Origin: Achatina immaculata
Lineage: Eukaryota; Mollusca; Gastropoda; Stylommatophora; Achatinidae
DNA length: 64,000 bases
Direction: 5' to 3'
Assembly (NCBI GenBank): GCA_009760885.1
Contig: CM019721.1
Location: 22,329,490 to 22,393,489 of the forward strand
A program made the translations under genes and the position numbers. Numbering within the stretch: the stretch's first letter is position 1; each line of letters starts with the position of its first letter. Under the pieces are notes generated by a model. It worked only from the letters and a program-made list of their open reading frames with translations, ran no database searches and was not told the origin of the DNA. Shown piece by piece: positions 1-11,569 of the stretch.

Positions 1-300
1 TCCCAATCGTATTCCTGCCACGCCTCTAACTGGTCCACATGTTTCCATCTCCGTGCTGATCGGTTCATGTCATGCCGCGTGGCGTAGGCGATCATTTCTC
101 TCCACAATTCCCTGTCTTTTGACTTGATTATGAGATTCGCCGGTGACTTTCTTCCTAGCCACGGTGACAGCCCATCCAGTAACTTTTCTCTCTGTCTTCC
201 TCTGTCTCTCCTTCCTTCAATTTTTCAAATTGCCACAGTGTTCCAATTTTCTTCTTCTCAGGAAATGTCCTATAAATCCCGCTTGTCTGCCTCTGATCTT
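1..300 (-). mobile_element. RTE-like retrotransposon C-terminal fragment (family F)
   Basis: On the reverse strand this stretch translates, with one stop, into a basic GRRDRGRQREK motif followed by LLDGLSPWLGRKSPANL and a final DRELWREMIAYATRHD block. That is the typical C-terminal tail of the endonuclease-reverse transcriptase of RTE-like non-LTR elements, downstream of the RT domain. Only the tail is present, and the left part may run off the window. It abuts the (ATC)n tail of the next element at about 305. It is a dead fragment; clade assignment is by motif style only. Confidence 0.65.
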
Positions 301-302
301 TG

Positions 303-775
303 CTATCATCATCATCATCATGTGCCGTGCCGACTGGCGTTGGCTATTATGCTTCTCCAGAGTATCCGATCCTTCATGTAGGCCATCAGCTCAGTTGGTG
401 ATCTCCTCTCACACCATCCCGTCAGACTGTCCACTATCATTTCTCTTGGTCTTCCTCTTGATCTTCTTCCTTCTATTTTTCCTGTTGTTATAATATGTTC
501 AATGCCCCCTCTTCTCATTGCATGTCCTATGAAAGTACATTGTCTCTCTCTTATCTTTTTGACAAGGTTTTTTTGTCTCTCCAGCTCTTCTCCTACATTC
601 TTCATTAGTTATTTTTGCTGTCCAGGGGATTCGCAACATTCTTCTAATAAACTACATTTCTGCTGCTTCCAATGATTTTTGTGCAGACTTGCCTATTGTC
701 CATGATTCACTTCCATATAACAAGATAGGCTCAATATAGCATTTCTTTGCTATACTTTACTTTTTATCTCCTGCC
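303..775 (-). mobile_element. RTE-like retrotransposon 3' fragment (family B, copy 1)
   Basis: The reverse strand encodes, from 605 down to 318, a C-terminal block (ELERQKNLVKKIRERQ, FIGHAMRRGG, GRRSRGRPREM, LTGWCERRSP) and, from about 775 to 605, the preceding palm/thumb region with frame breaks. A (ATC)n run at 305-321 is the 3' microsatellite tail. The same family recurs at 45.2-47.5 kb, where the endonuclease and YADD regions are also visible. This copy is 5'-truncated and joins another RTE fragment at about 775. Confidence 0.75.
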
Positions 776-779
776 TCTC

Positions 780-1130
780 TTAAGACTTCTTCGTTGATTT
801 TCTTGGCTGACCATGGTACCTTTAACATCCTTCTTTTAAACCACATTTTCATGACCTCCATTTCTCGCTGTACTCTCTTATTCACAGACCATGCTTCACA
901 TCCATAAAACAAAATTGGCTCGATGTAATATTTAAGTACTCAGTATCTTGTTTCCATTGATATGGATCTGTTGCACAAGATGTGTCTCGTTGTCTGGAAT
1001 GCTGACTTGGCCCGAGCACGTCTGCTTTTTATTTCATTGTGACATTTCCCATCGGTGCTTACCTATCAGTTTAGTGATGTCTAATATCAGTCCCTCTATT
1101 TCACTGCCCATGGCAGTTTTTGCCTCTACC
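780..1130 (-). mobile_element. RTE-like retrotransposon fragment (family C)
   Basis: Reverse-strand translation gives an RTE C-terminal signature: IEPILFYGCEAW, then KRVQREMEVMKMWFKRRML and VPWSAKKINEEVLR. In this class it follows the RT palm. It directly abuts the family B fragment, either as a nested insertion or as a diverged continuation of a related element. No intact reading frame remains and no tail was identified. Confidence 0.55.
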
Positions 1131-1147
1131 TGTTGACCGATTACTAG

Positions 1148-1300
1148 TCTTGTCCGCCAGCCAGACGTTTGACGTTTGTTAGCGTTCCGTTTAGCCTTCT
1201 TGTCCGCCAGCCAGACGTTTGACGTTTGTTAGCGTTCCGTTTAGCCTTCTTGTCCGCCAGCCAGACGTTTGACAGCGTTCCGTTTAGCCTTCTTGTCCAG
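1148..1300. repeat. 50-bp tandem repeat, about 3 copies
   Basis: A unit beginning TCTTGTCCGCCAGCCAGACG starts at 1148, 1198 and 1248, so the period is 50 bp. The third copy has an internal deletion of about 10 bp. The first two are identical, so the duplication is recent. It lies between RTE fragments; the sequence from 1300 to 1550 has no recognised identity. Confidence 0.9.
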
Positions 1301-1549
1301 TTTTCGCCTGTTACTTCACTCATAGGATGGTCATGTCGGTCTACTGTACTTATGAGTATCTTTTCTCAGCCTGTCTCTTCATTGGCGTTCTTGTGTCTGT
1401 CCTTTCTATTGATCTGTTTCTTCTGTTTAAACTTGTCAGCTTCCAATGGTCTTTCTCTAGTATCGTGGGGATCAGTTTTTTACCTTGGTCTCTAAAGTTC
1501 ATATCTACCTTTTCTTACTTATTGTAATGGTAACCTTTATAACTATAAT

Positions 1550-1614
1550 ATGTTCACAGTTATAATCATAAGTCCAGGTAATGTTCACAGTTATAATCAT
1601 AAGTCCAGGTTACA
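1550..1614. repeat. Short tandem duplication (about 31 bp, 2 copies)
   Basis: The string GTTCACAGTTATAATCATAA followed by GTCCAGG occurs twice back to back. It lies just before the next retrotransposon fragment. Confidence 0.85.
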
Positions 1615-1689
1615 AGGCACTAAGTTATACATTTAGTATGTAAAACATGTATAATTTACTAATGCTAAGTTAATCTTGGAAGTGCACTA

Positions 1690-2548
1690 TACTTCATAAT
1701 GAAAAAATGCTACACAGATAACACAGGTATTGATTTGGTACGTGGGACCCAACTAGAAGATCTTGATTTTGCTGATGACATAACTCTTATCAGTGACAAT
1801 GTGAATACCATGCAAGAAAAAACAGATATCCTGTCTTCACTGGCTAGCAAAATAGGACTTGAAATTAACAAGGACAGAACAAAAATAATTAAACTTCCCA
1901 TTAATCAAAATGGAAAAATACGCGTAGAAGGGACAGATTTTGAATTTGCACACCTTGGCAGCTGCATAAACCAGGATGGTGACACCAGAAAGGAAGTTAG
2001 AATTAGAATAGCAAAACCAGCATCGATCTTCAAGAATCTTGAGAACATATGGCATTCAAAAGTTATAAGCACAAAAACCAAGTTAAGACTATTCAATTCA
2101 AATGTAATATCCACTCTCATTTATGCATGCGAAAGCTGGAAAACAACTAAAGAAAAACACAATAAATTGGAATCTTTTGGAAACAAATGCCTAATGAAAA
2201 TACTCGGCATCAAATGGAACGAAATCAAGAACAAGCAGAGATAAGACAGATGACTGAACAACAACCAGTCTCATGGGTGATCAGGAAAAGGAGATGGACA
2301 TATATTGGTCATGTGATGAGAAGAAACGATCAGAGAATCCCAAAACAAGCTATCAAGGGGAACACAACGGGCCGAAAAAAAAGAGGCAGACTGCGTGAAA
2401 CTCTGAAGAGGACATTGTTAAGAGAGGCCAAATTAATAGGCCTAAAATCCTTAGATGAGGTTGAAAGACTCGCCGAAAACAGGAAAAATTGGCGAACTAC
2501 TTTGCGAGCCCTATGTGACGTTTAACGACACGGGAAGGATATAAGATA
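1690..2548 (+). mobile_element. RTE-like retrotransposon 3' half (family D, copy 1)
   Basis: The forward frame from 1699 encodes the RT catalytic region LEDLDFADDITLISDN (FADD in place of YADD), then KIGLEINKDRTKII, FAHLGSCINQDGD, RLFNSNVISTLIYACESW and GNKCLMKILGIKWNE. After a frameshift near 2190-2240 the C-terminal tail continues: RKRRWTYIGHVMRRND, TGRKKRGRLRETLKR and AENRKNWRTTLRAL, ending near 2524. The 3' end carries GGATATAAGATATAAG, a short tail repeat shared with the copy at 30.7 kb. The endonuclease and N-terminal RT are missing (5' truncation). The insertion is relatively young judging by the 181-codon open stretch, but it is not functional. Confidence 0.8.
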
Positions 2549-2549
2549 T

Positions 2550-3590
2550 AAGAAGTTAATCTTAGTATCTAAAATAGTAAAACAAAAATAGTGGTTATAT
2601 TTTTATCAGTATTGCAACAAAATATTGTACATAAACTATTTTAAGCTGTTCAAGAGTATGCAACATGATGATGATGATATTTAGTTTTGCCAGTCAATGT
2701 TTTGAGGAAACGGGTAAAGGGGGTGGGGTGGGGGAGGCGGAGAAGAGCAGAGGAAAACAACCATCCAAAGTAAACTTTATTTATCCCTGGCGTATCTTTC
2801 TCATGTCCATCTATTTCTACCTGTACCGGCTCTTCCCACCCAACATATCTCTCCCCTGCTCCTCTTTCACCAGGAAAAGTAATGTAGTATTTGCCAACAC
2901 CCAGTAACCTAGTCAGCTGTTTACACGAGTGTCCGCATCTAACCGTCTCGCTCACGTTCACCGTAAATTACTGCAGGAAAGAAATTATAAGCAAATGCAA
3001 AGAAGGAGATTTTCGTGTGTCTGTGCGTGGGGAAAAATATAACCAGGTGAGGATGGATTGTGTGGAATCATTTCAGGAAGATGAGGAGATAAGAAAAGAG
3101 AAGTCTGCAAGAAGATTTTTTACAACTAAAGGAGAAGGTAATAAGTAATGGAAAACAAAGTAGAGAGTTACAGAGCTATGTTAAGTGCTGTTAAAAAAAA
3201 AAAAGGTATGGATACATGAGAGACAGACATTAATACTTGATGGTTTGAGATGCGTGTGTGTAGATATAAACGTTTGTATAAGAAGAGAGAGAGAGAGACA
3301 AAGACATAAGAATTGTGCTTATTCTGCTCTTTTGTCTCGATATTTTCATTTTGTCTGTGAAGCTCTGACTTACATGAAATGATGTTATGGTTAGAAAGAC
3401 ATTGCAACTGATGATGTAAAAAGTAAACTTCACATTTAGAAAAAAAAAAATCACATTTCTGTTTATCTATGTCAACAGCTCTCAGTAGACACTATAACAT
3501 GGAAAAATGATGTTTTCTTTACCATCATCTTCTCGTGTTGTCGTCTTTATGAGGTCATCTTATTAGCGCTGTTTATGTCATCTTATTAGC
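2550..3590. other. Spacer without recognised gene
   Basis: No coding similarity, RNA gene or element was recognised. It holds a (GAT)n run near 2666, a G-rich patch near 2717-2740, a poly-A tract near 3192 and a GA-rich run at 3285-3298. Open frames here are short and of biased composition. Confidence 0.5.
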
Positions 3591-3835
3591 GCTGTTTCTG
3601 TTTGTTCTTACATAAAACACATCTTAGAAGTTGATTAGTGCTACGGTTAGAGTTAAAATTAATTTAGAGCTAAGGTTAAATTTAGAATTAGTTGTAAAGA
3701 TATAGTTCAAGTTAGGGTGTTATTAAATTTAGAGCTCGGGTTGAATTAAATTCAGAGTTTGTGTTAAAATTAGATTTAGTGTTATGGTTAACATTTAATT
3801 TACAGTTCAGGTTAAAGTTATATTTTTTTAATATA
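3590..3835. repeat. Degenerate tandem repeat (GGTTAGAGTTAAAATTA type)
   Basis: Loosely repeated elements such as GTTAGAGTTAAAATTAATTT, AAGGTTAAATTTAGAATTAG and GGTTAAAGTTA occur with irregular spacing. The array is old and diverged, with no clean period. Confidence 0.5.
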
Positions 3836-3887
3836 CATCAGCCATAAATGATTTTTTTTTTGCTGATTCAGTACGTTCTGATTCAGA

Positions 3888-6800
3888 AAAATGTTTAACA
3901 TATTCCAGCAGTTTGTTCACATTCAACAAATTCCGGCATCTTTTTCACATTCAACAAAATATTCAACAAATGTCAGCAGATTGTTCACATTCAACAAAAT
4001 ATTCAACACATGCTTGTTCACATTCAGCACAATATTCAACAAATGCCAGCAGCTTGTTCACATTCAAAACATTATTCAACACATGCCAGCAGCTTGTTAA
4101 CATTCAACAAAATATTCAACAAATTCCAGCAGCTTGTTCAAGTCCAGCACAATATTAAGCAAATGCTAGCAGCTTGTCCACATTCAGCACAATATTCAAC
4201 AAATAACAGTAACATGTTCATATTCAGTAAAATATTCAACAAATGCCAGTAGCTTATTCATATTGATCAAAATATAAAACAAATGCCACCAGCTTGTTGA
4301 CATTCAGCAAAATATTCAATAAATGCCAGCAGGTTGTTTATATTCGGAACAATATTAAACACTTGCTATCACTTTGTTCAAATTCCTCACAGTGTTCAAC
4401 AAATGACAGCAGCTTATTCACATTCAACAAAATATTCAACAAATGCCAGCATCATGTGCACAATCAGCGCAGTATTCAACAAAGGACAGTAGCTTGTTCA
4501 TATTCAGCACAAATTTGGCAAATGCTAGCTGCTTTTTCACATTCAACAATTTATCTATCGATCGCCAATAGCTTGTTCACATTCAACAAAAATATTCAAG
4601 AAATGCCTGCAGCTTGTTCACATACAACAAAATATTCAACAAATGCCAGCACCTTGTTAACAATAATCAAAATATTGGGCAAATGCCAACAGCAGGTTCA
4701 CATTAAACAAAATATTTAAAAAATACCATAAGCTTCTTCAAAGTCAACAAAATATTCCACAAATGCCAAAAGCTTGTTCACATTCAATAAAAACATTCAA
4801 CAAATACCAGCAGATTGGTCACGTTCAGCACAAGTTTAAACAAATGCCAGCAGCTTGTTGACATTTAAAAAATTCAACAAATGCCAGCAGCTTGTTTATT
4901 TCAGAGTAATATTCAACAAATCCTAGCCGCTTGTTCACATTCCACAAAATATTGAACAAATGCACTAAGCTTGTTCAGATTCAACAAAATATTGAACAAA
5001 TTCCAACAGCTTGGTCACATTCAACCAAATATTCAGCAAATGTCAGCATTTTGTTCACACACAGCACACTATTTAACAAAGGCTAGCAGTTTGTTCACAT
5101 TCAGCACAATATTCAACAAATGCCAGCAGCTTGTTCACATTCAACAAAATATGCAACAAATTCCAGCAGCTTGTTCTCATTCAACAAAGTACTCTCAACA
5201 ACAACAACAAGCAGCTTGTTTACATTCAGCCCATTAGTCAACAAATGCAAGACGTTTGTTCAAATTAAACAACATATACAAGAAATGAGACCAGTTTGTT
5301 CACATTCAGCAAAATATTTAATAAATGATAGCTTGTTCACATGCAGCACAATATTAAAAAAATGCCAGCATCTTGTACACATTCAACGAAATATTAAACA
5401 AATGCCAGCATCTTGTTCACATTAACTAAAATATTCAACAAATGCTAGTAGCTTGTTCACATTCAGCAAAATATTCAAAAACTACCAGTAGCTTTTTCAC
5501 ATTCAACAAATTGTTCAACAAATACCAGCATCATGTGCACATTCAGCCCAATATTCAACAAAGGACAGCGGCATGTTCACATTCAGCACATTATACAGCC
5601 AGATTTTTCACATACAACAATTTATTAAACAGACACCAATAGCTTGTTCACATTCAACAAAATCTTCAACAAATGCCCAAAGCTTGTTAACATTCCCCCA
5701 AAATTTTAATACCTGCCAACAGCTTGTTCACATTCAACATAATAGCCAACAAATGCCAGCAACTTGTTCACATTCAACAAAATATTCAACAAATGTCAGC
5801 CGCATGTTCACATTCAGCACAATATTCAACAAATGCCAGCAGATTGTTCGCATTGAACAAATATTAAATGCATGCCAGCAGCTTGTTCATATTTAACAAA
5901 ATGTTCAACAGTTGTCAGCAGCTTGTTTATATTCAACAAATGTCAGCTGCGCTTTTATATTTAACAAAATATTCAACGGAAGTCTGTGGCTTCTACACAT
6001 TCAGCACAATATTCAACAAATTAAAGCAGCTTGTTCACATTCAACAAAATATTGAATACTTGCAAGTAGCTTGTTCACATTCAACAAAGTATTTAATAAA
6101 TGCCAAAAGCTTTTTCACATTCAACAAAATATTCAACAGATGAAAGCATCCTGTTCATATTCAATAAAATATTCAAGAAATGCCTGTGGCTTCTTCAAAT
6201 TTACAACAATATTCAACAAATGGCAACAGCTTTTTCATATTCAACAACATATTCCACAAATTTCTGCTGCTTGTTCACACTGAGCACAATATTTAACAAA
6301 GGCCAGCAGCTGATTCACATTTAACAAAATATTCAACAAACGCCAACAGCATGTTAAGATTCCACAAAATATTCAACAAATGCCAACAGCTTGTTCACAT
6401 TCCACAAAATATTCAACAAACGCCAACAGCATGTTAAGATTCCACAAAATATTCAACAAATGCCAACAGTTTGTTCACATTCCACGAAATATTCAACAAA
6501 TCCCAGCAGATTGTTCACATTCAACTACACATTCAACAACTACCTGCAGTTTGTTCATATTCAGCACAATATTAAAAAAATGCTAGCAGCTTGTTCACAT
6601 ACAGTATGGTATTCACCATTCAACAGAATTTTCAACAAATGTAAGAAGTTTGTTCAGATTCAGTACAATAGTCAAAAAAATGTCAGAAGCTTGTTCACAT
6701 TCAACAAAATATTCAACAAATGCCTGTTGTATATCAATATTCTACAAAATATTCAACAAATTCCACATGCTTGTTCATATTCAGCACATTATTCAACAAA

Positions 6801-9600
6801 TACCAGCAGCTTGTTCATGTTAAGCACAATATTCAACAAATGGCAGCAGCTTGTTCACATTCAGCACAATATTTTACAAATACCAGCAGCTTGTTAATAT
6901 TCCTCAAAATTTTAACAAATGCCCGCAGCTTTTTTTCACATTCAAAAAAACATTAAAAAAATACCAGTAGCTTTGTGAAATTCAGTGAACCATTCAACAA
7001 ATGCTAGCATCATGTGCACAATCAGCACAATATTCAGCAAAAGCTAGCAGCTTTTCACATTCAACTATTTATTGAGCAAACACTAATAGCTTGTTCACGT
7101 TCAGCAAAATCTTCAACAGATGCCCGCAGCTTGTTCATATTCAACAAAATCTTCAACAAATGCCAGCAGCTTGTTAACATTCATGAAATTTTTAACACCT
7201 GCCAACAGTTTGTTCGCATTCAAAATAATAGCCAACAAATGCCAGCAGCTTGTTCACATTATACAAGATATTCAACAAATATTATTCGCTTGTTCACATT
7301 CAGCACACTATTCAACAAATGCCAGCAGCTTGTTCACATAGAAGAAAATATTCAGTGCATGCCAACATCTTGCTCACGTTCAACAAAATATTTTGCAAAT
7401 GCCAGCAGCTTGTTCATATTCAACAAAATATTCAACAAAAATTTATGTGGCTTCTTCAGATTCGGCATAAAATTCAACAAATAAAAGCAGCTTGTTCATA
7501 TTCAACAAAATAATCAAGACATGCAAGGAGCTTGTTCACATTCAACAAAATAGTTAACAGATGCCAACATCTTTTTCACATTCAACACAATATTCAACAA
7601 GTGCCAGCATCTTGTTCACATTCCACAAAATTTACAACAAATACCCGAATCTTGTTCACATTCAGCAGATTAGTAAACATTTCCATAGGTTGTTCACAGT
7701 CAACAAAATATTCAAGACATGTCAACAGCTTGTTCACATTCAGGACAATACTCAGCAAATACCAGCAGCTTGTTCAAATTCAGCACAATATTCAACAAAT
7801 GCCAGCAGCTTGTTCACACTGAACAAAATATTCAACCCATGCCTGCAGCTTGTTCATATTCTACAAAATATTCAACACATGCCAGCAGCTTGTTCATATT
7901 CAACAAAATAGTCCAGAAATGCCAGCAGTGTGTTAACATTCAACAAAATAGTAGACACATACCAGCAGCTTGTTCACACTCAACAAAATATTTGACAAAT
8001 TGCAGAAGCCTGTTCACATTCAACAAAATATTCAACAGATGCAACAGCATGTTCATACTCAGCACAATATTCAGCAAATGTCAGATTCAACAAAATATTG
8101 AACAGGTGCCAACAGCTTGTTCACACTCAATAAAATCTTCTTTCTTGTTCACATTCAACGAAATATTCAATAAATGTCTGCAGCTTGTTAGCACTTCACA
8201 AAATATTCAACAAATGCCAACAGCTTGTTCATATTCCACAAAATATTCAACAATTTGCAGCATCTTGTTCACATTTAGCAGAATATTCAACAAATGCCAG
8301 TAGCTTACTCAGTACAGTATTCAACAAATGCAACAGCATGTTCACATTCAGCACAATATTCAGCAAATGCTAGCAGCTTGGTCAGATTCAACAAAATATT
8401 GAAGAAATCCCAACAGCTTGTTCACACTCAATAAAATCTTCAAGAAATGCCTACAGTTTGTTAACATTCAACTAAATATTCAATAAATGGCAGCAGCTTG
8501 TTAGCATTCCACAAAATATTCAACAAATGTTGAGACTTGCACTTGTTTACATTCCACAAAATATTCAACAATTGGCAGCATATTGTTCACATTTAGCAGA
8601 ATATTCAACAAATGCCAGGAGCTTATTCATACTCAGCAAAATATTTGTTTCAATTCAGCACAAGATTAAAAAAATATCAGTAGCTTGGTTACATTCAACA
8701 AAATATTCAACAAATGCCAGCATCCTGTTCATTCAACACTATATTCAACAAATGCCAGTAACTTGTTAATATTCAGCAAAATAGTTAACACATGCCAGCA
8801 GCGTGTTCACATTCAGCACAATGTTCAGCAGATGCAAGCATCTAAGACACATTCAACAAAATATTGAACAAATGAAAGGACCTGATCACATTTAACACAA
8901 TTTTTAACACAATGCGGCAGCTTGGTCACATTCAGCACAATATTCAACAAATGCCAGCAGCTTGTTCACATTCACCAAAATATTCAAAAAATGCCAGAAG
9001 CTTGGTCACATTCACCAAAATAATCAACAAATGCCAGCAGCTTGTTCACATTCACCAAAATAATCAATAAATGCCAGCAGCTTGTTCACATTCACCAAAA
9101 TATTCAACAAATGCCAGCAGCTTTTTCACATTCGACAAATTTTCAACAAATTCCAGCAACTTGCTCACATTGAGCAGAATGTTTTACAAATTACAGCAGC
9201 TTTTTCACATTCAGCAATGTATTCAACAAAGTCTAGCAACTTGTTCACATTAATATAATGTTTAAAAAATGCTAGCAGCTTATTCATATTCAACAAATGC
9301 CAACAGCTTGTTCCAATTCAACAAAACATTAAACAAATACCAGCAGCTTGTCCACGTTCCCTAAAATATTCAACAAATGCCAGGAGTTTTTTCAGATTCC
9401 TCAAAATATTCAACAAATTCCAGCAGTTTATTCACATTCAACAAAATATTTAGCACGTTCCAGTAGTTTGTTCATATTCAACAAAAGATTCAACATGTTC
9501 CAGGAGTTTTTTCACATTAAAAAGAATTTCATCACGTTCTGGATGCTTGTTCACACTGAACAATGTATTTAGTAGATTTCTGATGTAAATTTTTTCATAA
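3888..9600. repeat. 40-bp satellite-like array, roughly 140 copies
   Basis: The unit is about 40 bp, reading TTGTTCACATTCAACAAAAT then ATTCAACAAATGCCAGCAGC. It recurs over 5.7 kb with moderate divergence and occasional indels. Because 40 is not a multiple of 3 and the unit lacks stops in all three forward frames, many short open frames appear (up to 194 codons, 7719-8303). They encode the same peptide themes (CSHSTKYSTNASS, FTFNKIFNKCQQ, VHIQQNIQQMPA) in rotation. Higher-order structure is visible, since a marker variant ATCATGTGCACA recurs at about 4451, 5530 and 7009. I treat it as non-coding tandem DNA. Confidence 0.92.
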
Positions 9601-10080
9601 CATGCTATCAGAAATTCTGCTGCTAAGATTTGTAAATAGGTATAAAATTGCAACAATAGTTATGATGATAATTCAGTTGACTTTTGTGTGAGCTCAGTAG
9701 ATCAGTGTGCTAGGAGATGCTCACAGAATACCCGATCATGCAGCTTATTGATGTGAAGTTTGTCGCTGGGCTTTTGACACTGTCAGACGCTTCTGTTTCT
9801 AGAGTCTCAGTGTGTGCACTGACTTTCGTGAGATGGCTTAACGTCCACCTTGACGTGTGCACTGACTTTCGTGTGAGAGCTTAACATCCACCTCGACCTG
9901 TGCACCGACTTTCCCAAATGGAATCACAGGCGATTTGGATGGCTTTCAGGAAATGGGCTTCCTCAGTACTTTTGATAGGTGGAAGAAGCCCTTGGACAGC
10001 TGTGTATGTTTGCCACCTTTAGAGAAAAAATTCCGGGTTTAGCTTATTTAAATTTAATCGTCATTCTTTTCAAAACAGTC
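9600..10080. other. Spacer with a short degenerate repeat
   Basis: A phrase beginning TGTGCACTGACTTTCGTG recurs two to three times at 9810-9910. No coding or element similarity was recognised. The right part (10021-10085) is the outer flank of the 26-bp array and may be the distal end of the reverse-strand mariner. Confidence 0.4.
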
Positions 10081-11568
10081 TGTCACCACCATGTTTAGTA
10101 CAGGTCTGCTATCACCATGTTTAGTACAGGTCTGCCACCACCATGTTTAGTACAGGTCTGCCACCACCATGTTTAGTGCAGGTCTGTCACCACCATGTTT
10201 AGTACAGGTCTGTCACCACCATGTTTAGTACAAGTCTGCCACCACCATGTTTAGTACAGGTCTGCCACCACCATGTTTAGTACAGGTCTGCCACCACCAT
10301 GTTTAGTACAGGTCTACCACCACCATGTTTAGTACAGGTCTGCCACCACCATGTTTAGTACAAGTCTGTCACCACCATGTTTAGTACAGGTCTGCCACCA
10401 CCATGTTTAGTACAGGTCTGCCACCACCATGTTTAGTACAGGTCTGCCACCACCATGTTTAGTACAAGTCTGTCACCACCATGTTTAGTACAAGTCTGTC
10501 ACCACCATGTTTAGTACAAGTCTGCCACCACCATGTTTAGTACAAGTCTATCACCACCATGTTTAGTACAGGTCTTCCACCACCATGTTTAGTACAAGTC
10601 TGCCACCACCATGTTCAGTACAAGTCTGCCACCACCATGTTTAGTACAAGTCTGTCACCACCATGTTTAGTACAAGTCTGCCACCACCATGTTCAGTGCA
10701 GGTCTGTCACTGCCATGTTTAGTACAAGTCTGTCACCACCGTGTTCAGTGCAGGTCTGCCACCACCCTGTTTAGTACAAGTCTGCCACCACCATGTTTAG
10801 TACAAGTCTGCCACCACCATGTTTAGTACAAGTCTGCCACCACCATGTTTAGTACAAGTCTGCCACCACCATGTTCAGTGCAGGTCTGTCACCACCATGT
10901 TCAGTGCAGGTCTGCCACCACCCTGTTTAGTACAGGTCTTCCACCACCGTGTTTAGTACAAGTCTGCCACCACCATGTTTAGTACAAGTCTGCCACCACC
11001 ATGTTTAGTACAAGTCTGCCACCACCATGTTTAGTACAAGTCTGCCACCACCATGTTTAGTACAAGTCTGCCACCACCATGTTTAGTACAAGTCTGCCAC
11101 CACCATGTTTAGTACAGCTCTGCCACCACCATGTTCAGTGCAGGTCTGTCACTGCCATGTTTAGTACAAGTCTGTCACCACCGTGTTCAGTGCAGGTCTG
11201 CCACCACCATGTTTAGTACAAGTCTGTCACCACCGTGTTCAGTGCAGGTCTGTCACCACCGTGTTTAGTACAAGTCTGTCACCACCATGTTTAGTACAAG
11301 TCTGCCACCACCATGTTTAGTACAAGTCTGCCACCACCATGTTTAGTACAAGTCTGCCACCACCATGTTTAGTACAGGTTTATCACCACCATGTTTAGTA
11401 CAAGTCTGCCACCACCATGTTTAGTACAAGTCTGCCACCACCATGTTTAGTACAAGTCTATCACCACCATGTTTAGTACAAGTCTGCCACCACCATGTTT
11501 AGTACAGGTCTGCCACCACCATGTTCAGCGCAGGTCTGCCACTGCCATGTTTAGTGCAGATCTGTCAG
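10080..11568. repeat. 26-bp minisatellite, about 57 copies, on the 3' side of a mariner
   Basis: The unit is CCACCACCATGTTTAGTACA followed by RGTCTG (26 bp), with variants TTCAGTGCAGG and TGTCACTGCC scattered through the array. The reverse complement of the same unit forms a 10-copy array at 62995-63265. In both places the array follows the 3' end of a mariner transposase through a shared flank containing CTCATGRAATYCATGCATTA. The array therefore appears to be part of, or fixed next to, the transposon. Confidence 0.92.
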
Positions 11569-11569
11569 A

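Noticed and set aside
7719..8303. 194-codon frame in the 40-bp array
   Set aside because: The frame rotates through all three phases of a tandem unit, and equal frames occur throughout the array.
10080..11568. CRISPR-like array
   Set aside because: The 26-bp units are directly adjacent with no unique spacers, in a eukaryotic context.
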